DNA from: CAYJBH01 sp964368815
GTDB lineage: Bacteria; Bacillota; Clostridia; Oscillospirales; Ruminococcaceae
Assembly (NCBI GenBank): GCA_964368815.1
Contig: CAYJDA010000001.1
Span: 1-64,000 of the forward strand
Length of the DNA stretch: 64,000 bases
Reading direction: 5' to 3'
In this document: in pieces, positions 25,409-34,181 of the stretch
Layout of the letters: every line of letters begins with the position of its first letter
Position numbering within the stretch: the stretch's first letter is position 1
The notes under the pieces: generated by a model
What the model was told of the DNA's origin: nothing
Seen by the model: only the letters and a program-made list of their open reading frames with translations
The model's database searches: none
Translations under genes and position numbers: made by a program

Positions 25409-26332
25409 ATGGCAGAAATGGAATTAAAACATAATATTCTTCTTGAAAGCGGCACTAATGAAATTGAACTCATTGAATTTAGAATCGGTAACAATGTTTT
25501 TGGGATTAATGTTGCTAAGGTTACTAAAATCATGAGAGCGGCACCGGTTAAGGCTATGCCGCATTCACATCCTGCAATCGAAGGTGTATATAAGCCACGG
25601 GAAATTGTTCTTACCGTACTTAATCTGCCGGCATATCTTGGTCTTGCAGATACCAATGATGCTTCAAATGAGCGAGACCTGTTTATAGTTACCAGCTTTA
25701 ACAAGCTTAACATTGCCTTTAGAGTTCATGAAGTAGTCGGGATCGACAGGGTATCATGGAGCGCAATACAAAAACCCGATAAAGCTATCTACGGACATCA
25801 GGACGGTGTCGCCACCGGATTGGTTGACTTTGAAGGAAGGCTTATTACTATACTTGATTTTGAAAAGATTGTTGCGGATATAGCACCTAATACATCAATC
25901 AATGTTGCGGATATTGATACGCTTGGTGATAGAGAATTGACTCATCTTCCTATAGTGGTTGCAGAGGATTCTATACTTCTTTCGAAGATAATTTCGGACT
26001 CTTTATCCAAGGCCGGCTTTACTAACGTTACAAAATTCGATAATGGTAAAAGTTGTTGGGAATACATCGAATCGCTTGTAGATAGCCCTGATTTGCTATC
26101 TGAAGTTGCTTGTGTGATTACCGATATTGAAATGCCGGCAATGGACGGACACCGTCTCACCAAAAACATCAAGGATCATTCTGTTTTAAACAAAATACCG
26201 GTAATTATCTTTTCATCTCTCATTACCGAAGAGATGTATCGCAAAGGTTTAGAAATCGGTGCTGATGAACAACTATCTAAACCGGAAATAGCAGGGTTGG
26301 TAACTGCTATAGATAAAGTAATAAAGAGGTAA
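25409..26332 (+). CDS. cheV: Chemotaxis coupling protein CheV (CheW domain plus receiver)
   Basis: A 307-aa protein. N-terminal CheW domain (IELIEFRIGNNVFGINVAKV, MPHSHPAIEGVYKPR, GRLITILDFEKI), then a receiver domain with the acidic pair in VAEDS, phosphoacceptor Asp in VITDIEMPAMDG and the conserved Lys in QLSKPE. CheV links chemoreceptors to CheA and adapts the signal by phosphorylation. No other chemotaxis or flagellar gene is nearby; the protein implies a chemosensory array encoded elsewhere. A TATACT (25377-25382) precedes the ATG, with no good -35. Confidence 0.92.
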   Translation: MAEMELKHNILLESGTNEIELIEFRIGNNVFGINVAKVTKIMRAAPVKAMPHSHPAIEGVYKPREIVLTVLNLPAYLGLADTNDASNERDLFIVTSFNKLNIAFRVHEVVGIDRVSWSAIQKPDKAIYGHQDGVATGLVDFEGRLITILDFEKIVADIAPNTSINVADIDTLGDRELTHLPIVVAEDSILLSKIISDSLSKAGFTNVTKFDNGKSCWEYIESLVDSPDLLSEVACVITDIEMPAMDGHRLTKNIKDHSVLNKIPVIIFSSLITEEMYRKGLEIGADEQLSKPEIAGLVTAIDKVIKR

Positions 26333-26350
26333 CTATCTGATAAATAATAT

Positions 26351-26399
26351 AATTCCGAGCAAACTATTCTGTTTATTACATAATAGTGGGCTCGGAATT
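26351..26399. terminator. Shared terminator between cheV and the divIVA-like gene
   Basis: AATTCCGAG pairs with CTCGGAATT and ACTATT with AATAGT inside, in the 70-base gap between two convergent genes. Flanking T and A stretches are modest. Confidence 0.65.
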
Positions 26400-26402
26400 A
26401 AT

Positions 26403-27452
26403 TTATCTTTTATGAGGAGTAACTATATATTTAATATTGTGCTGTCGACGAAGTTGGCTGTAATTGACAGCGGTAGGTTTAACAACCTTTACCATCCGCT
26501 CCTGTTGCTCGGTATCGGCACGGCGATGGTGATACACCCTCGCTACTGAAGCCTCTTTGGAATGGTTGTGGAGGTCGTGATTATCAAGAGCATCCAAATC
26601 ATTTTCATATGCCGACTCAGCCGATTGCCATCCTACCGGCGTTGTAGGTCTTTCCAACGGCTGCCAATAAGAGACATTTTTTTCTATGTTCGGTTGGGGT
26701 ATAGAGGCAGATATCCACCCACCATTTACACCATAATCTTGCTTATCAAAGGAGGATGTATGACGATAATATCCATCATTCATACTTTCCTGATTTTTAA
26801 TTTTAGAAGTGAAGGCAATTTCTACAGTATCACTAATAGATCTAAGTTGATTTTCCAATGACCGAACTTTATCCCGTATAGAGGATATATCCGCAACGTC
26901 AAATTCATTGTTGTTTTTAGGCGATTGTTTTACCGCCTCTGTCATTATTCTTGTTGCCGCTCTCTGTGCTGCTACGATGGTGTCATCAGCGCATTTGGAG
27001 GATTCTTTTGCGGCTAAAAGTCTGTCTTCAAGTGAGGCGATTTGTTTTCTTAATGATGCTATTTCAGATAGAGAAAGATTATGCTCTTGTTCCTGTGAAA
27101 ACAGTCTCTCCTTAAGCTGTTCAACCTCTTCAGTCTTATTTTTAAGGTCGTTTTTAAGTTCCTCAATATCCTTAGTTGTTTGAATATGGTTGCTTCTTTT
27201 TTCTTCTAACTGGTCTACAAGCACTCTTGTTTTATCTAAAAGTGCCTCATTTTCATCCTTTAGGTCAGTAACCTTTGCTTCCATATCAACTAACGAGCTG
27301 TTTAGTTGGCTGTTTCGTGCGGCGTTATTACTCATTAGTTGATCAATAAACTCTAATACTTCGGCACGAGCAAAACCAAAAAGCGATGTTCTAAATCCCT
27401 TTTCAGTATTAATTAGATCTAATGAATTATCCGTTTGTGCAAATACGTCCAC
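26403..27452 (-). CDS. DivIVA-domain coiled-coil protein
   Basis: A 349-aa protein from the preferred start. GFRTSLFGFARAEVLEFIDQL is a DivIVA N-terminal lipid-binding motif, followed by a long coiled coil (about residues 50-170) rich in E, K, L and Q, and a disordered, basic C-terminus. Such proteins mark curved membrane at poles and septa and recruit division or sporulation factors. The frame is open to an ATG at 27509, but that codon lies within the promoter (27481-27509); GTG at 27452 has TTGGGAG 5 bases upstream, so I choose it. It could be a GpsB/SepIVA-like relative. Confidence 0.8.
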   Translation of the reverse strand: MDVFAQTDNSLDLINTEKGFRTSLFGFARAEVLEFIDQLMSNNAARNSQLNSSLVDMEAKVTDLKDENEALLDKTRVLVDQLEEKRSNHIQTTKDIEELKNDLKNKTEEVEQLKERLFSQEQEHNLSLSEIASLRKQIASLEDRLLAAKESSKCADDTIVAAQRAATRIMTEAVKQSPKNNNEFDVADISSIRDKVRSLENQLRSISDTVEIAFTSKIKNQESMNDGYYRHTSSFDKQDYGVNGGWISASIPQPNIEKNVSYWQPLERPTTPVGWQSAESAYENDLDALDNHDLHNHSKEASVARVYHHRRADTEQQERMVKVVKPTAVNYSQLRRQHNIKYIVTPHKR

Positions 27453-27480
27453 TGTAACTCCCAACAACTCTATAAAATAT

Positions 27481-27509
27481 AGTATATCACAATAATAATT
27501 AAAAAACAA
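27481..27509 (-). promoter_or_regulatory. Promoter of the divIVA-like gene
   Basis: Minus-strand TTGTTT (27504-27509) and TATACT (27481-27486), spaced 17 bases, about 30 bases before the GTG start. Confidence 0.55.
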
Positions 27510-27540
27510 TATATAAATTATTCAATATTTAAAAAAATGA

Positions 27541-28296
27541 TCAATTAATTAATAACTTTAGCGCCTCGATTGCTACCTTAATTGCATACTCAGTATCGTG
27601 AACATCATCATCTACAATACCGGCATTTCTACGTTCCTGATTCCATACACAACTAAAAACCGATGAAGCCTTAAGACCCAGTGTGTTTGCAACCGCGTAT
27701 AATGTTGCCGACTCCATCTCAGAGGCTAATGCACCACCGGCAATCCATGCTTTCCACTTCGATTCAAGCTCATCCGACACCGGCATACGCTGAGGTGAAT
27801 GCTGTCCATAAAAGCTGTCCTTGCAGTGAACTACTCCAACATGATATCTCAAGCTAAGAGACTTCGCGGCATCTCTAAGTGCAGTTGTTAGGTCAAAGTT
27901 TGAGACTGCAGGAAATTCAATCGGTAGATATTCCAAAGCTGTTCCAGACATTCTTATTGCTGCATTGCCAATAACTATATCTCCGGGCAAAACTGACTGT
28001 TGCATGCCGCCACAGGTGCCTACCCTGATAAAATTATCAACACCAAGCATGGCAAGTTCCTCTACGGCTATCGCTGCCGATGGACCACCTATGCCGGTGG
28101 AGGTAACTATAACATTTTCCCCGTTTATGCTTCCAATATAACTCGTATACTCTCTTTTTTGACATACAAACCGTGGATTATCTAAAAATGCTGCTATTTT
28201 TTTCACCCTATCCGGATCTCCCGGTATTATAGCATACCTCGCTCCACATATATCCTCTTTATTAAGGTTGATATGATACATTTTTTCACTATTCAT
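27541..28296 (-). CDS. udp: Nucleoside phosphorylase, uridine phosphorylase-like
   Basis: A 251-aa NP-I family enzyme. Seen: IPGDPDRVKKIAAFL (phosphate-binding), REYTSYIGSINGENVIVTSTGIGGPSAAIAVEEL, RVGTCGGMQ and the ribose-binding ASEMESATLYAVA. The pattern is closest to uridine phosphorylase, which splits uridine into uracil and ribose 1-phosphate; purine specificity cannot be fully excluded. The start is ATG 28296 with GGGAG 6 bases before; a TTG at 28308 is in frame but overlaps that ribosome site. The ftsZ terminator lies immediately upstream. Confidence 0.85.
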   Translation of the reverse strand: MNSEKMYHINLNKEDICGARYAIIPGDPDRVKKIAAFLDNPRFVCQKREYTSYIGSINGENVIVTSTGIGGPSAAIAVEELAMLGVDNFIRVGTCGGMQQSVLPGDIVIGNAAIRMSGTALEYLPIEFPAVSNFDLTTALRDAAKSLSLRYHVGVVHCKDSFYGQHSPQRMPVSDELESKWKAWIAGGALASEMESATLYAVANTLGLKASSVFSCVWNQERRNAGIVDDDVHDTEYAIKVAIEALKLLIN

Positions 28297-28304
28297 AAAA
28301 TCTC

Positions 28305-28335
28305 CCAAAAAAGCGACAGAAGCTATCTGTCGCTT
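28305..28335 (-). terminator. Terminator of ftsZ and the division cluster
   Basis: A perfect 9-bp stem AAGCGACAG/CTGTCGCTT with a 7-base loop runs into TTTTTT on the minus strand, 20 bases after the ftsZ stop. The T-run is directly followed by the ribosome site of the nucleoside phosphorylase gene, so some readthrough may feed it. Confidence 0.9.
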
Positions 28336-28355
28336 ATAATTGTAGTTTGTTGGTT

Positions 28356-29552
28356 CTATCGATTATTAAGCAGATTTATTATATCATCGAAATAATCTTT
28401 ATTTTCCTTCTCTTCGTTGCGCTTTCTTAGCTCTTCATCCACCTGTTCCTGAGCGGCTGTTTTTGACTCTATAGAAACTTCATCCTCCTGAACAGGGGTT
28501 ACCGGAGTTTCTGTTGAGGCACTTGTGAACTCTAATGGAATATCAATCTTAGGAGCTTGAGAAGCTGCTTGCTGTTGCAATGATTCGAATACAACTGCAT
28601 TTTCAAAACCGGTCGCAACTACGGTTATACGCATTTCATCTGTAACAGATTCATCAAAGGATGCACCCCAGATGATATTTGCATCAGGATGGGTAGAATC
28701 GGTGATCTGAGAGGCTGCCAACTCAACATCTTCAAGGCCAATATCCGGTGAAGAAGTGATGTTAATGATTACGCCCCTTGCGCCGGAAATAGATGTTTCT
28801 AACAGCGGACTAGAAATTGCAAGGTGTGCGGCTTCTTCTGCCTTATTTTTGCCATTAGAGCGGCCTACACCCATGTGAGCATATCCTGCGTCCTTCATAA
28901 TAGAGCGAACATCTGCAAAGTCAAGGTTGATAAATGCCGGCAAATTGATAAGTTCGGCAATACTCTCAACACCCTGACGCAGAACATTGTCTGCTGACTC
29001 AAATGCATTAAGAAGTGTAATTTTCTCGTTGGAAATGAGTTTTAATCTTTCGTTAGGTATAACGATAAGAGAATCTACCCTTTCAAGCAATCCTTTAATT
29101 CCCTGTTCGGCAATTAGCATCTTTCTTTTACCTTCAAAGGCAAAAGGTTTTGTTACTATACCGACAGTAAGCACACCAAGTTCTTTTGCTACTTCTGCAA
29201 CAACCGGTGCTGCACCCGTTCCGGTGCCGCCTCCCATACCTGCAGTAATAAATGCCATTTGGGTACCTTTAAGTGCAGCCGCTATTTCATCACGGCTTTC
29301 TTCAGCACTACGTTGACCTATCTCGGGGTCAGCACCTGCGCCACGGCCTTTGGTAAGCTTGGAGCCAATTTGAACCTTATGTGTGGCTTTTGAATTATAC
29401 AAAGCCTGCTGGTCGGTATTCATTGCTACAAACTCAACGCCACGTAGACCGGACAATATCATTCGGTTAACGGCATTACCGCCGCCACCGCCAACTCCTA
29501 TCACCTTAATATTAGTGATATTCATCAGCTCTTCATCGAGGTGGAAAGCCAC
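28356..29552 (-). CDS. ftsZ: Cell division GTPase FtsZ
   Basis: A 398-aa tubulin homologue with KVIGVGGGGGNAVNRMI, the GTP signature GGGTGTGAAPVVAE, the T7 loop (NLDFADVRSIMKDAG) and an acidic linker. It ends in DDIINLLNNR in place of a clear conserved D-x-P-x-F tail. It polymerises into the Z ring. It is the last gene of the division and wall cluster but has its own promoter (29596-29624), allowing separate control. No ftsA precedes it. Confidence 0.97.
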   Translation of the reverse strand: MAFHLDEELMNITNIKVIGVGGGGGNAVNRMILSGLRGVEFVAMNTDQQALYNSKATHKVQIGSKLTKGRGAGADPEIGQRSAEESRDEIAAALKGTQMAFITAGMGGGTGTGAAPVVAEVAKELGVLTVGIVTKPFAFEGKRKMLIAEQGIKGLLERVDSLIVIPNERLKLISNEKITLLNAFESADNVLRQGVESIAELINLPAFINLDFADVRSIMKDAGYAHMGVGRSNGKNKAEEAAHLAISSPLLETSISGARGVIINITSSPDIGLEDVELAASQITDSTHPDANIIWGASFDESVTDEMRITVVATGFENAVVFESLQQQAASQAPKIDIPLEFTSASTETPVTPVQEDEVSIESKTAAQEQVDEELRKRNEEKENKDYFDDIINLLNNR

Positions 29553-29595
29553 TACAACTCCTCCTAAGAATTCCTAACAAATTATATCTCTATAA

Positions 29596-29624
29596 ATGAT
29601 ATCAGATATTCATGCCTTTTTCAA
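29596..29624 (-). promoter_or_regulatory. Promoter of ftsZ
   Basis: Minus-strand TTGAAA (29619-29624) and TATCAT (29596-29601) with a 17-base spacer in the 124-base ftsQ-ftsZ gap. Confidence 0.6.
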
Positions 29625-29676
29625 TACCTTTTGTAAAAAAATTTCAAAAAACTGTTAGAAAACCGTAAAGATTCCA

Positions 29677-30567
29677 TCAAATAGCGTTAAATACTGCCAT
29701 ACCTGATACACTTGCATCAATAGTGCCTACTTCACTCTCCTGAACATTTTCCTCCAACACCTTTGCTACCATTTCCATTTTATAGTCCATTGAAAGATCG
29801 CTCCCCAGCTTTACCGTTATTCTGCCGTCATAAACAAATTCCATGTTAAGTGTATCAGAAATGTTTATCTCAATTATCTTTTCCAACATATTTGTGTTCG
29901 ATAATTCCTCCAGTAAGAGCTTTAACATGTAATCTCGGTCTACCTCCTGTGAAGCAAGCTGGGCTCCTACCACCATAGCATGTGGATTATAACCCACTAT
30001 ATTGCAGTACTTATCGCCATCTTCGGCTAACCTCAGCACCGTAAGGCTCTCGGATAAGATGAATATTCCGGATTCAGTCTCAATCATGTATTTTTCTTTT
30101 GCCGGCTCAACCGAAATTATTATGGTTGATGGTAGCTTGCGTGTAACCTCCACCGACTCGATATATACAAACTTATCAAGTATTGATTTTTCAACGAGCT
30201 CTGAATCAAAGAAAAAAATGTTATCTTCCGGCTCTAAAGGAACCATTTCAATTAGTTCTTTATCGCTATATTTAGAATCTCCTTCAACTACAATCGCTTC
30301 AACTCTGAAAATCAAAATAAAACTTGCAATAATTCCTGCCGCACTTAAAAGAACAATAAATAAAATCATCAGCATTTTTTTTCTTGCACGACGTCTTCTT
30401 GATGAGGTTTTCGTTAACTTCCCCCTTTTCGGTCTCACCTTCTTATCAGGAGTATTCTGTGTTTTGTTATCCTCATCGGTTTCGTTTCGGCTATGTAGGT
30501 TACGAAGGGCGATTTCAGCATCCCTTCCGGCCTTTCTGTTTATCTTCAACTTCCTCTTTTTTTTCAT
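29677..30567 (-). CDS. ftsQ: Divisome protein FtsQ/DivIB
   Basis: A 296-aa bitopic protein. A highly basic cytoplasmic N-terminus (KKKRKLKINRKAGRD, later SRRRRARKK) leads into one membrane helix (MLMILFIVLLSAAGIIASF). A POTRA domain follows (VEAIVVEGDSKYSDKELIEM) and then the FtsQ/DivIB domain (VEVTRKLPSTIIISVEPAKE). It bridges early and late division proteins. It sits in the usual place between murA and ftsZ, 10 bases after murA. Confidence 0.88.
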   Translation of the reverse strand: MKKKRKLKINRKAGRDAEIALRNLHSRNETDEDNKTQNTPDKKVRPKRGKLTKTSSRRRRARKKMLMILFIVLLSAAGIIASFILIFRVEAIVVEGDSKYSDKELIEMVPLEPEDNIFFFDSELVEKSILDKFVYIESVEVTRKLPSTIIISVEPAKEKYMIETESGIFILSESLTVLRLAEDGDKYCNIVGYNPHAMVVGAQLASQEVDRDYMLKLLLEELSNTNMLEKIIEINISDTLNMEFVYDGRITVKLGSDLSMDYKMEMVAKVLEENVQESEVGTIDASVSGMAVFNAI

Positions 30568-30577
30568 TAGATTTCCT

Positions 30578-31831
30578 TTAGCAATATTTTATATCAGCAC
30601 CAAGTGATTTGTATGAGTTAACAATATTTTGATACCCTCTTCGGATAAAATCAACTCCATCTATAACGCTCTCGCCCTCTGAACCAAGTGCGGCAATCAA
30701 CAGTGCGGCTCCACCTCTAAGGTCGGCAGCCTTTACCCTTGCGGCATACGTATCTTTTACACCTTCAATCATAACACTGCTGTTTCTTCTTAACGCTGTT
30801 GCTCCAAAACTGGCAAACTCGTCTGCACAGCGGAACCTATCAGAAAATATGGTGTCGTTAACAACTGTTTTACCCGAAGATTTTAGCATTGCCGCTGCAA
30901 GTAGCGGTGCAGCATCGGTCGGAAAGCCGGGAAAAACTTGTGTTTCTACATACCCTACACCCTTGAGTCGATTATCGCAACGGATAATTATTTTATCTTT
31001 GTCTATCTTTATCTTAGCTCCCGCATTGGATAATAAAGTTGTAAGTGGTCCAACATCTCCGGGATTGGTTTGTTCTATCTCAATCTCCCCACCTGTTGCA
31101 GAAGTTGCGCATAGGTATGTAGCCGTTTCGATTCTATCCGGAATAATTCTGTAATCCGTTCCGCTTAACGCGGGCACCCCATTCACGGTAATTATATTTG
31201 TACCCTCTCCCGTTATATCCGCCCCTGCAGAACGTAAAAACCCTACCAAATCTGTAACTTCCGGCTCTCTTGCTGCATTTCTAATAACGGTTTTTCCCTT
31301 TGCAGTTGAGGCAGCCATCACAAGCGTCTCGGTTGCTCCAACACTGGGGAAACGTAACATTATATCGGCTCCATACAGGCCATTTTCAGCATAGCATAAC
31401 AGCTTTTCCCCCACCTGTCTCACAACCACTCCCATTCTAGTTAACCCATCAAGATGAAGGTCAATTGGCCTTCCGCCAAGTTCACATCCACCCGGTTGGT
31501 AAATAGCTGCTATGCCCGTTGAGGCAATAAGAGGAGCTAAAAAAAAGATAGACGATCGCATAGAGGACATCAACTCTTTGCTTATACTGCTTTCTATACG
31601 CTGATTTTTTGTTACGGTTAGTGTGTCATCCTTTGATGTGATTGACGCGTTCAGCTTTTTCATTATCTCAACACAACTGGAAACATCCAGTAGCTGCGGA
31701 GTGTTCGTAAGTTTACATTTACCATCCACCATCAATGTAGCAGCAAGAATTGGTAGTATGCTGTTTTTTGCCCCCTGAACTGTCACCTTTCCGCAGAGTG
31801 TTTTTCGTCCTTTTACAGCTATTTTTTCCAA
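30578..31831 (-). CDS. murA: UDP-N-acetylglucosamine 1-carboxyvinyltransferase (cluster copy)
   Basis: A 417-aa MurA with the catalytic cysteine in QPGGCELGGRPIDLHLDGL, VQGAKNSILPILAATL near the N-terminus (Lys-Asn substrate site), and PGFPTDAAPLLAA. It makes the first committed precursor by adding enolpyruvate to UDP-GlcNAc and is the fosfomycin target; the Cys is kept, so intrinsic resistance by Cys-to-Asp is not indicated. The start codon is TTG with GAGGTG upstream. A second copy lies at 44966-46249. It occupies the slot between murG and ftsQ where other species have murB/murC. Confidence 0.95.
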   Translation of the reverse strand: MEKIAVKGRKTLCGKVTVQGAKNSILPILAATLMVDGKCKLTNTPQLLDVSSCVEIMKKLNASITSKDDTLTVTKNQRIESSISKELMSSMRSSIFFLAPLIASTGIAAIYQPGGCELGGRPIDLHLDGLTRMGVVVRQVGEKLLCYAENGLYGADIMLRFPSVGATETLVMAASTAKGKTVIRNAAREPEVTDLVGFLRSAGADITGEGTNIITVNGVPALSGTDYRIIPDRIETATYLCATSATGGEIEIEQTNPGDVGPLTTLLSNAGAKIKIDKDKIIIRCDNRLKGVGYVETQVFPGFPTDAAPLLAAAMLKSSGKTVVNDTIFSDRFRCADEFASFGATALRRNSSVMIEGVKDTYAARVKAADLRGGAALLIAALGSEGESVIDGVDFIRRGYQNIVNSYKSLGADIKYC

Positions 31832-31896
31832 AACAACACCTCTTTTTTTGCATTTCAGTCTATGCTATGCAATTTAGGCGTTGTTTGTTACGGAAG

Positions 31897-33024
31897 TTAA
31901 AACAACTTTTCTAAATGTCGATATATTTTTGGAAGTGCATCGTGAATATAGCAAGCTTTAGCGGCAACTCCCATTTCTCGAAGTCTTTGAGTGTTAACAA
32001 TCAACTCCTCCATTGATTCTGCAAGAGATTCTTCATTAAAATCTTTATCAAGAATTAAAACAGCCGCGCCTTTCTCTGCAAGGGACATTGCATTGTGGTA
32101 TTGATGATTTTCAGCAACATTTGGTGAGGGCACTAAAATTGACGCTCTTCCCGCTGCCGCTATTTCACTAACTGTTATAGCTCCAGACCTGGAAATCACT
32201 ATGTCAGCAGCTGCAAGCATTGCCGGCATATCATCTATATATTCCCTTATATGAATATTGGTGTTTTTCGAAAAACCATATTCCTCAGAAAGTTTTTTAA
32301 ACTCTTCCTTACCATATCTTCCGGTGGCATGATAGTGAATGTATCTTTTATTTTGATCGTTACACAGCTTCATAAATCCCGCAACGGCATGGTTTATCTT
32401 TGCAGCACCAAGCGAGCCGCCAAACGACAATATCACCAAATCTTCTTTTGCAGCGGACAATAACGCACGGCATTTTGCACGATCCTGCAACAAGATTTCC
32501 TGCCTAACAGGATTGCCGCTTACTATGGTTTTATAAGGAACCTTTAATGCCTCTGTAGCATGTTCGTTTACGGTAAAAACTACATCACATTTTTTTGCAA
32601 GCAACCGATTGGTAACACCCGGAAAACTGTTTGACTCGTGAATTGCGGTTTTAATCTTCATTGATTGAGCCACCTTCATAATCGGCCCACATATATACCC
32701 GCCGGTACCTATAATAAGGTCAGGTTTAAAATCATTTAGTATTTTTTTTGCTGCTGAAATAGAGAGCGCAAGACAGTATGACGCGTGAATATTTCGTTTA
32801 ATGTTTTGAAGATTAAGTTTGCGCTGAAAGCCATGAACTTCTATCGCTGTAAAATCATACCCTGCCTTTTCCACAAGGTTAAACTCCATGCCATCGGTTC
32901 TGCCTACAAACAATATTTTGGCACTTGGACAATGTTCGGTAATATATCCGGCTATAGCTATTGCCGGATTTATATGTCCGGCTGTTCCACCTGCCGCTAT
33001 CATAATTCGAATATTTTCTTTCAT
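31897..33024 (-). CDS. murG: Lipid II synthase MurG (GlcNAc transferase)
   Basis: A 375-aa GT28 enzyme. N-terminal GGTAGHINPAIAIA is the lipid/acceptor glycine loop; FDLIIGTGGYICGPI-type motif (PDLIIGTGGYICG), AIHESNSFPG, ILSFGGSLGAAKIN, SRSGAITVSEIAAAGR (UDP-GlcNAc site) and PNVAENHQYHNA follow. It transfers GlcNAc to lipid I on the inner membrane face. It ends the mraY-ftsW-murG run and starts 2 bases after ftsW. Confidence 0.96.
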   Translation of the reverse strand: MKENIRIMIAAGGTAGHINPAIAIAGYITEHCPSAKILFVGRTDGMEFNLVEKAGYDFTAIEVHGFQRKLNLQNIKRNIHASYCLALSISAAKKILNDFKPDLIIGTGGYICGPIMKVAQSMKIKTAIHESNSFPGVTNRLLAKKCDVVFTVNEHATEALKVPYKTIVSGNPVRQEILLQDRAKCRALLSAAKEDLVILSFGGSLGAAKINHAVAGFMKLCNDQNKRYIHYHATGRYGKEEFKKLSEEYGFSKNTNIHIREYIDDMPAMLAAADIVISRSGAITVSEIAAAGRASILVPSPNVAENHQYHNAMSLAEKGAAVLILDKDFNEESLAESMEELIVNTQRLREMGVAAKACYIHDALPKIYRHLEKLF

Positions 33025-33026
33025 AT

Positions 33027-34166
33027 CTAACTCTTTGTTAATCTTGATTGACGTGAAACTGAAAGTACAACCCCCATCTCCCCTAACAACATCAATAACG
33101 ATGTTCCTCCTGATGAGAAGAATGGAAGACTTATTCCGGTATTTGGAATGGTATTAGTTGCAACAGCAATATTAAGAAGCGCCTGACCTATAACCTGAGT
33201 CATAATCCCCACAACCAGCAAAGCACCAAATCTATCTCTTGCATTTACCGCTATCATTATTCCTCGAACCAGGAGAAATATGAACAACAACATAACGAGG
33301 AAGCCGCCAATAAATCCGAGTTCTTCGCAAATCACCGAAAAAATAAAGTCGTTTTGCGGTTCCGGAAGATAAAGATGCTTTTGTCTTGAGTTTCCGAGCC
33401 CAAGTCCGAACAGGCCACCCGAGCCAATCGAGAGCATACTTTGTATTGTTTGATAGGAGTCACCCTGAGGGTCAATAAACGGATCCTGCCAAACTTCGAT
33501 ACGTTGCATGGCATAGGGTACAAGATCCTCAATAAAAAGAACTGCTCCGAGTACGCCGATTAGCGCAACACCTCCTGCAACACCAAACCATATAAGCCTT
33601 GTTCCGCCAACAAACATTAAAACGCCACCTATCATAAAAATAATAAGTGTTCCTGACAGATGTGGTTGTTGTAACATTAATGCTGCTACTATCGCTAAAA
33701 CAGTCGCATATGGTACAACGCCATTTTTGAAGGTTTTCATTAATTCTGAATTAATCGACATCCAATGTGCAAACAGGAGAATGATTGCAAATTTCGTAAT
33801 TTCACTCGGTTGAAAGGTTAGTACATAAGGGATAACAATCCATCGACGAGCATTATTGATTGCCGGCATAAAAAGCACTATCACTAATAAAATAAGACAG
33901 GCGATCATTACAGGCGATGCAAACTTCTTTAGAATTCGATAATCAAATCGCGATACGATGAGCATGCCTACCACTCCCACAGCTGCAAAAATGAGCTGAT
34001 CGGAAATATAGTAATTGCTATCGCCCATTCGATAATACCCTACCGCATAACTTGCTGAATAGAGCATTATTAACCCAAAAATCAGCAACAATAAAACCAG
34101 AACTAAAAATGGCAGGTCTATTTCATTTATTTTTATTCTCTCACGTGGTTTTTCAACCTTCTCCAA
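33027..34166 (-). CDS. ftsW: Peptidoglycan glycosyltransferase FtsW (SEDS family)
   Basis: A 379-aa protein with about ten membrane segments. SEDS signatures: LYSASY early, the HLSGTLIIFMIGG stretch, the SIGSGGLFGLGLGNSRQKHLYLPEPQNDFIFSVICEE loop (catalytic Glu/Asp region, read in parts), and NTGISLPFFSSGGTSLL at the end. It polymerises lipid II at the septum with its PBP partner (38050-40293). The start codon is TTG with a GAGGTG site, 15 bases after mraY. murD, normally between mraY and ftsW, is absent. Confidence 0.95.
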   Translation of the reverse strand: MEKVEKPRERIKINEIDLPFLVLVLLLLIFGLIMLYSASYAVGYYRMGDSNYYISDQLIFAAVGVVGMLIVSRFDYRILKKFASPVMIACLILLVIVLFMPAINNARRWIVIPYVLTFQPSEITKFAIILLFAHWMSINSELMKTFKNGVVPYATVLAIVAALMLQQPHLSGTLIIFMIGGVLMFVGGTRLIWFGVAGGVALIGVLGAVLFIEDLVPYAMQRIEVWQDPFIDPQGDSYQTIQSMLSIGSGGLFGLGLGNSRQKHLYLPEPQNDFIFSVICEELGFIGGFLVMLLFIFLLVRGIMIAVNARDRFGALLVVGIMTQVIGQALLNIAVATNTIPNTGISLPFFSSGGTSLLMLLGEMGVVLSVSRQSRLTKS

Positions 34167-34181
34167 AATTCACCTCAGGGA

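Noticed and set aside
30002..30607. 201-codon plus-strand ORF opposite ftsQ
   Set aside because: Antisense to the FtsQ gene, which has clear domain logic and a proper operon position; the plus-strand translation is low-complexity.
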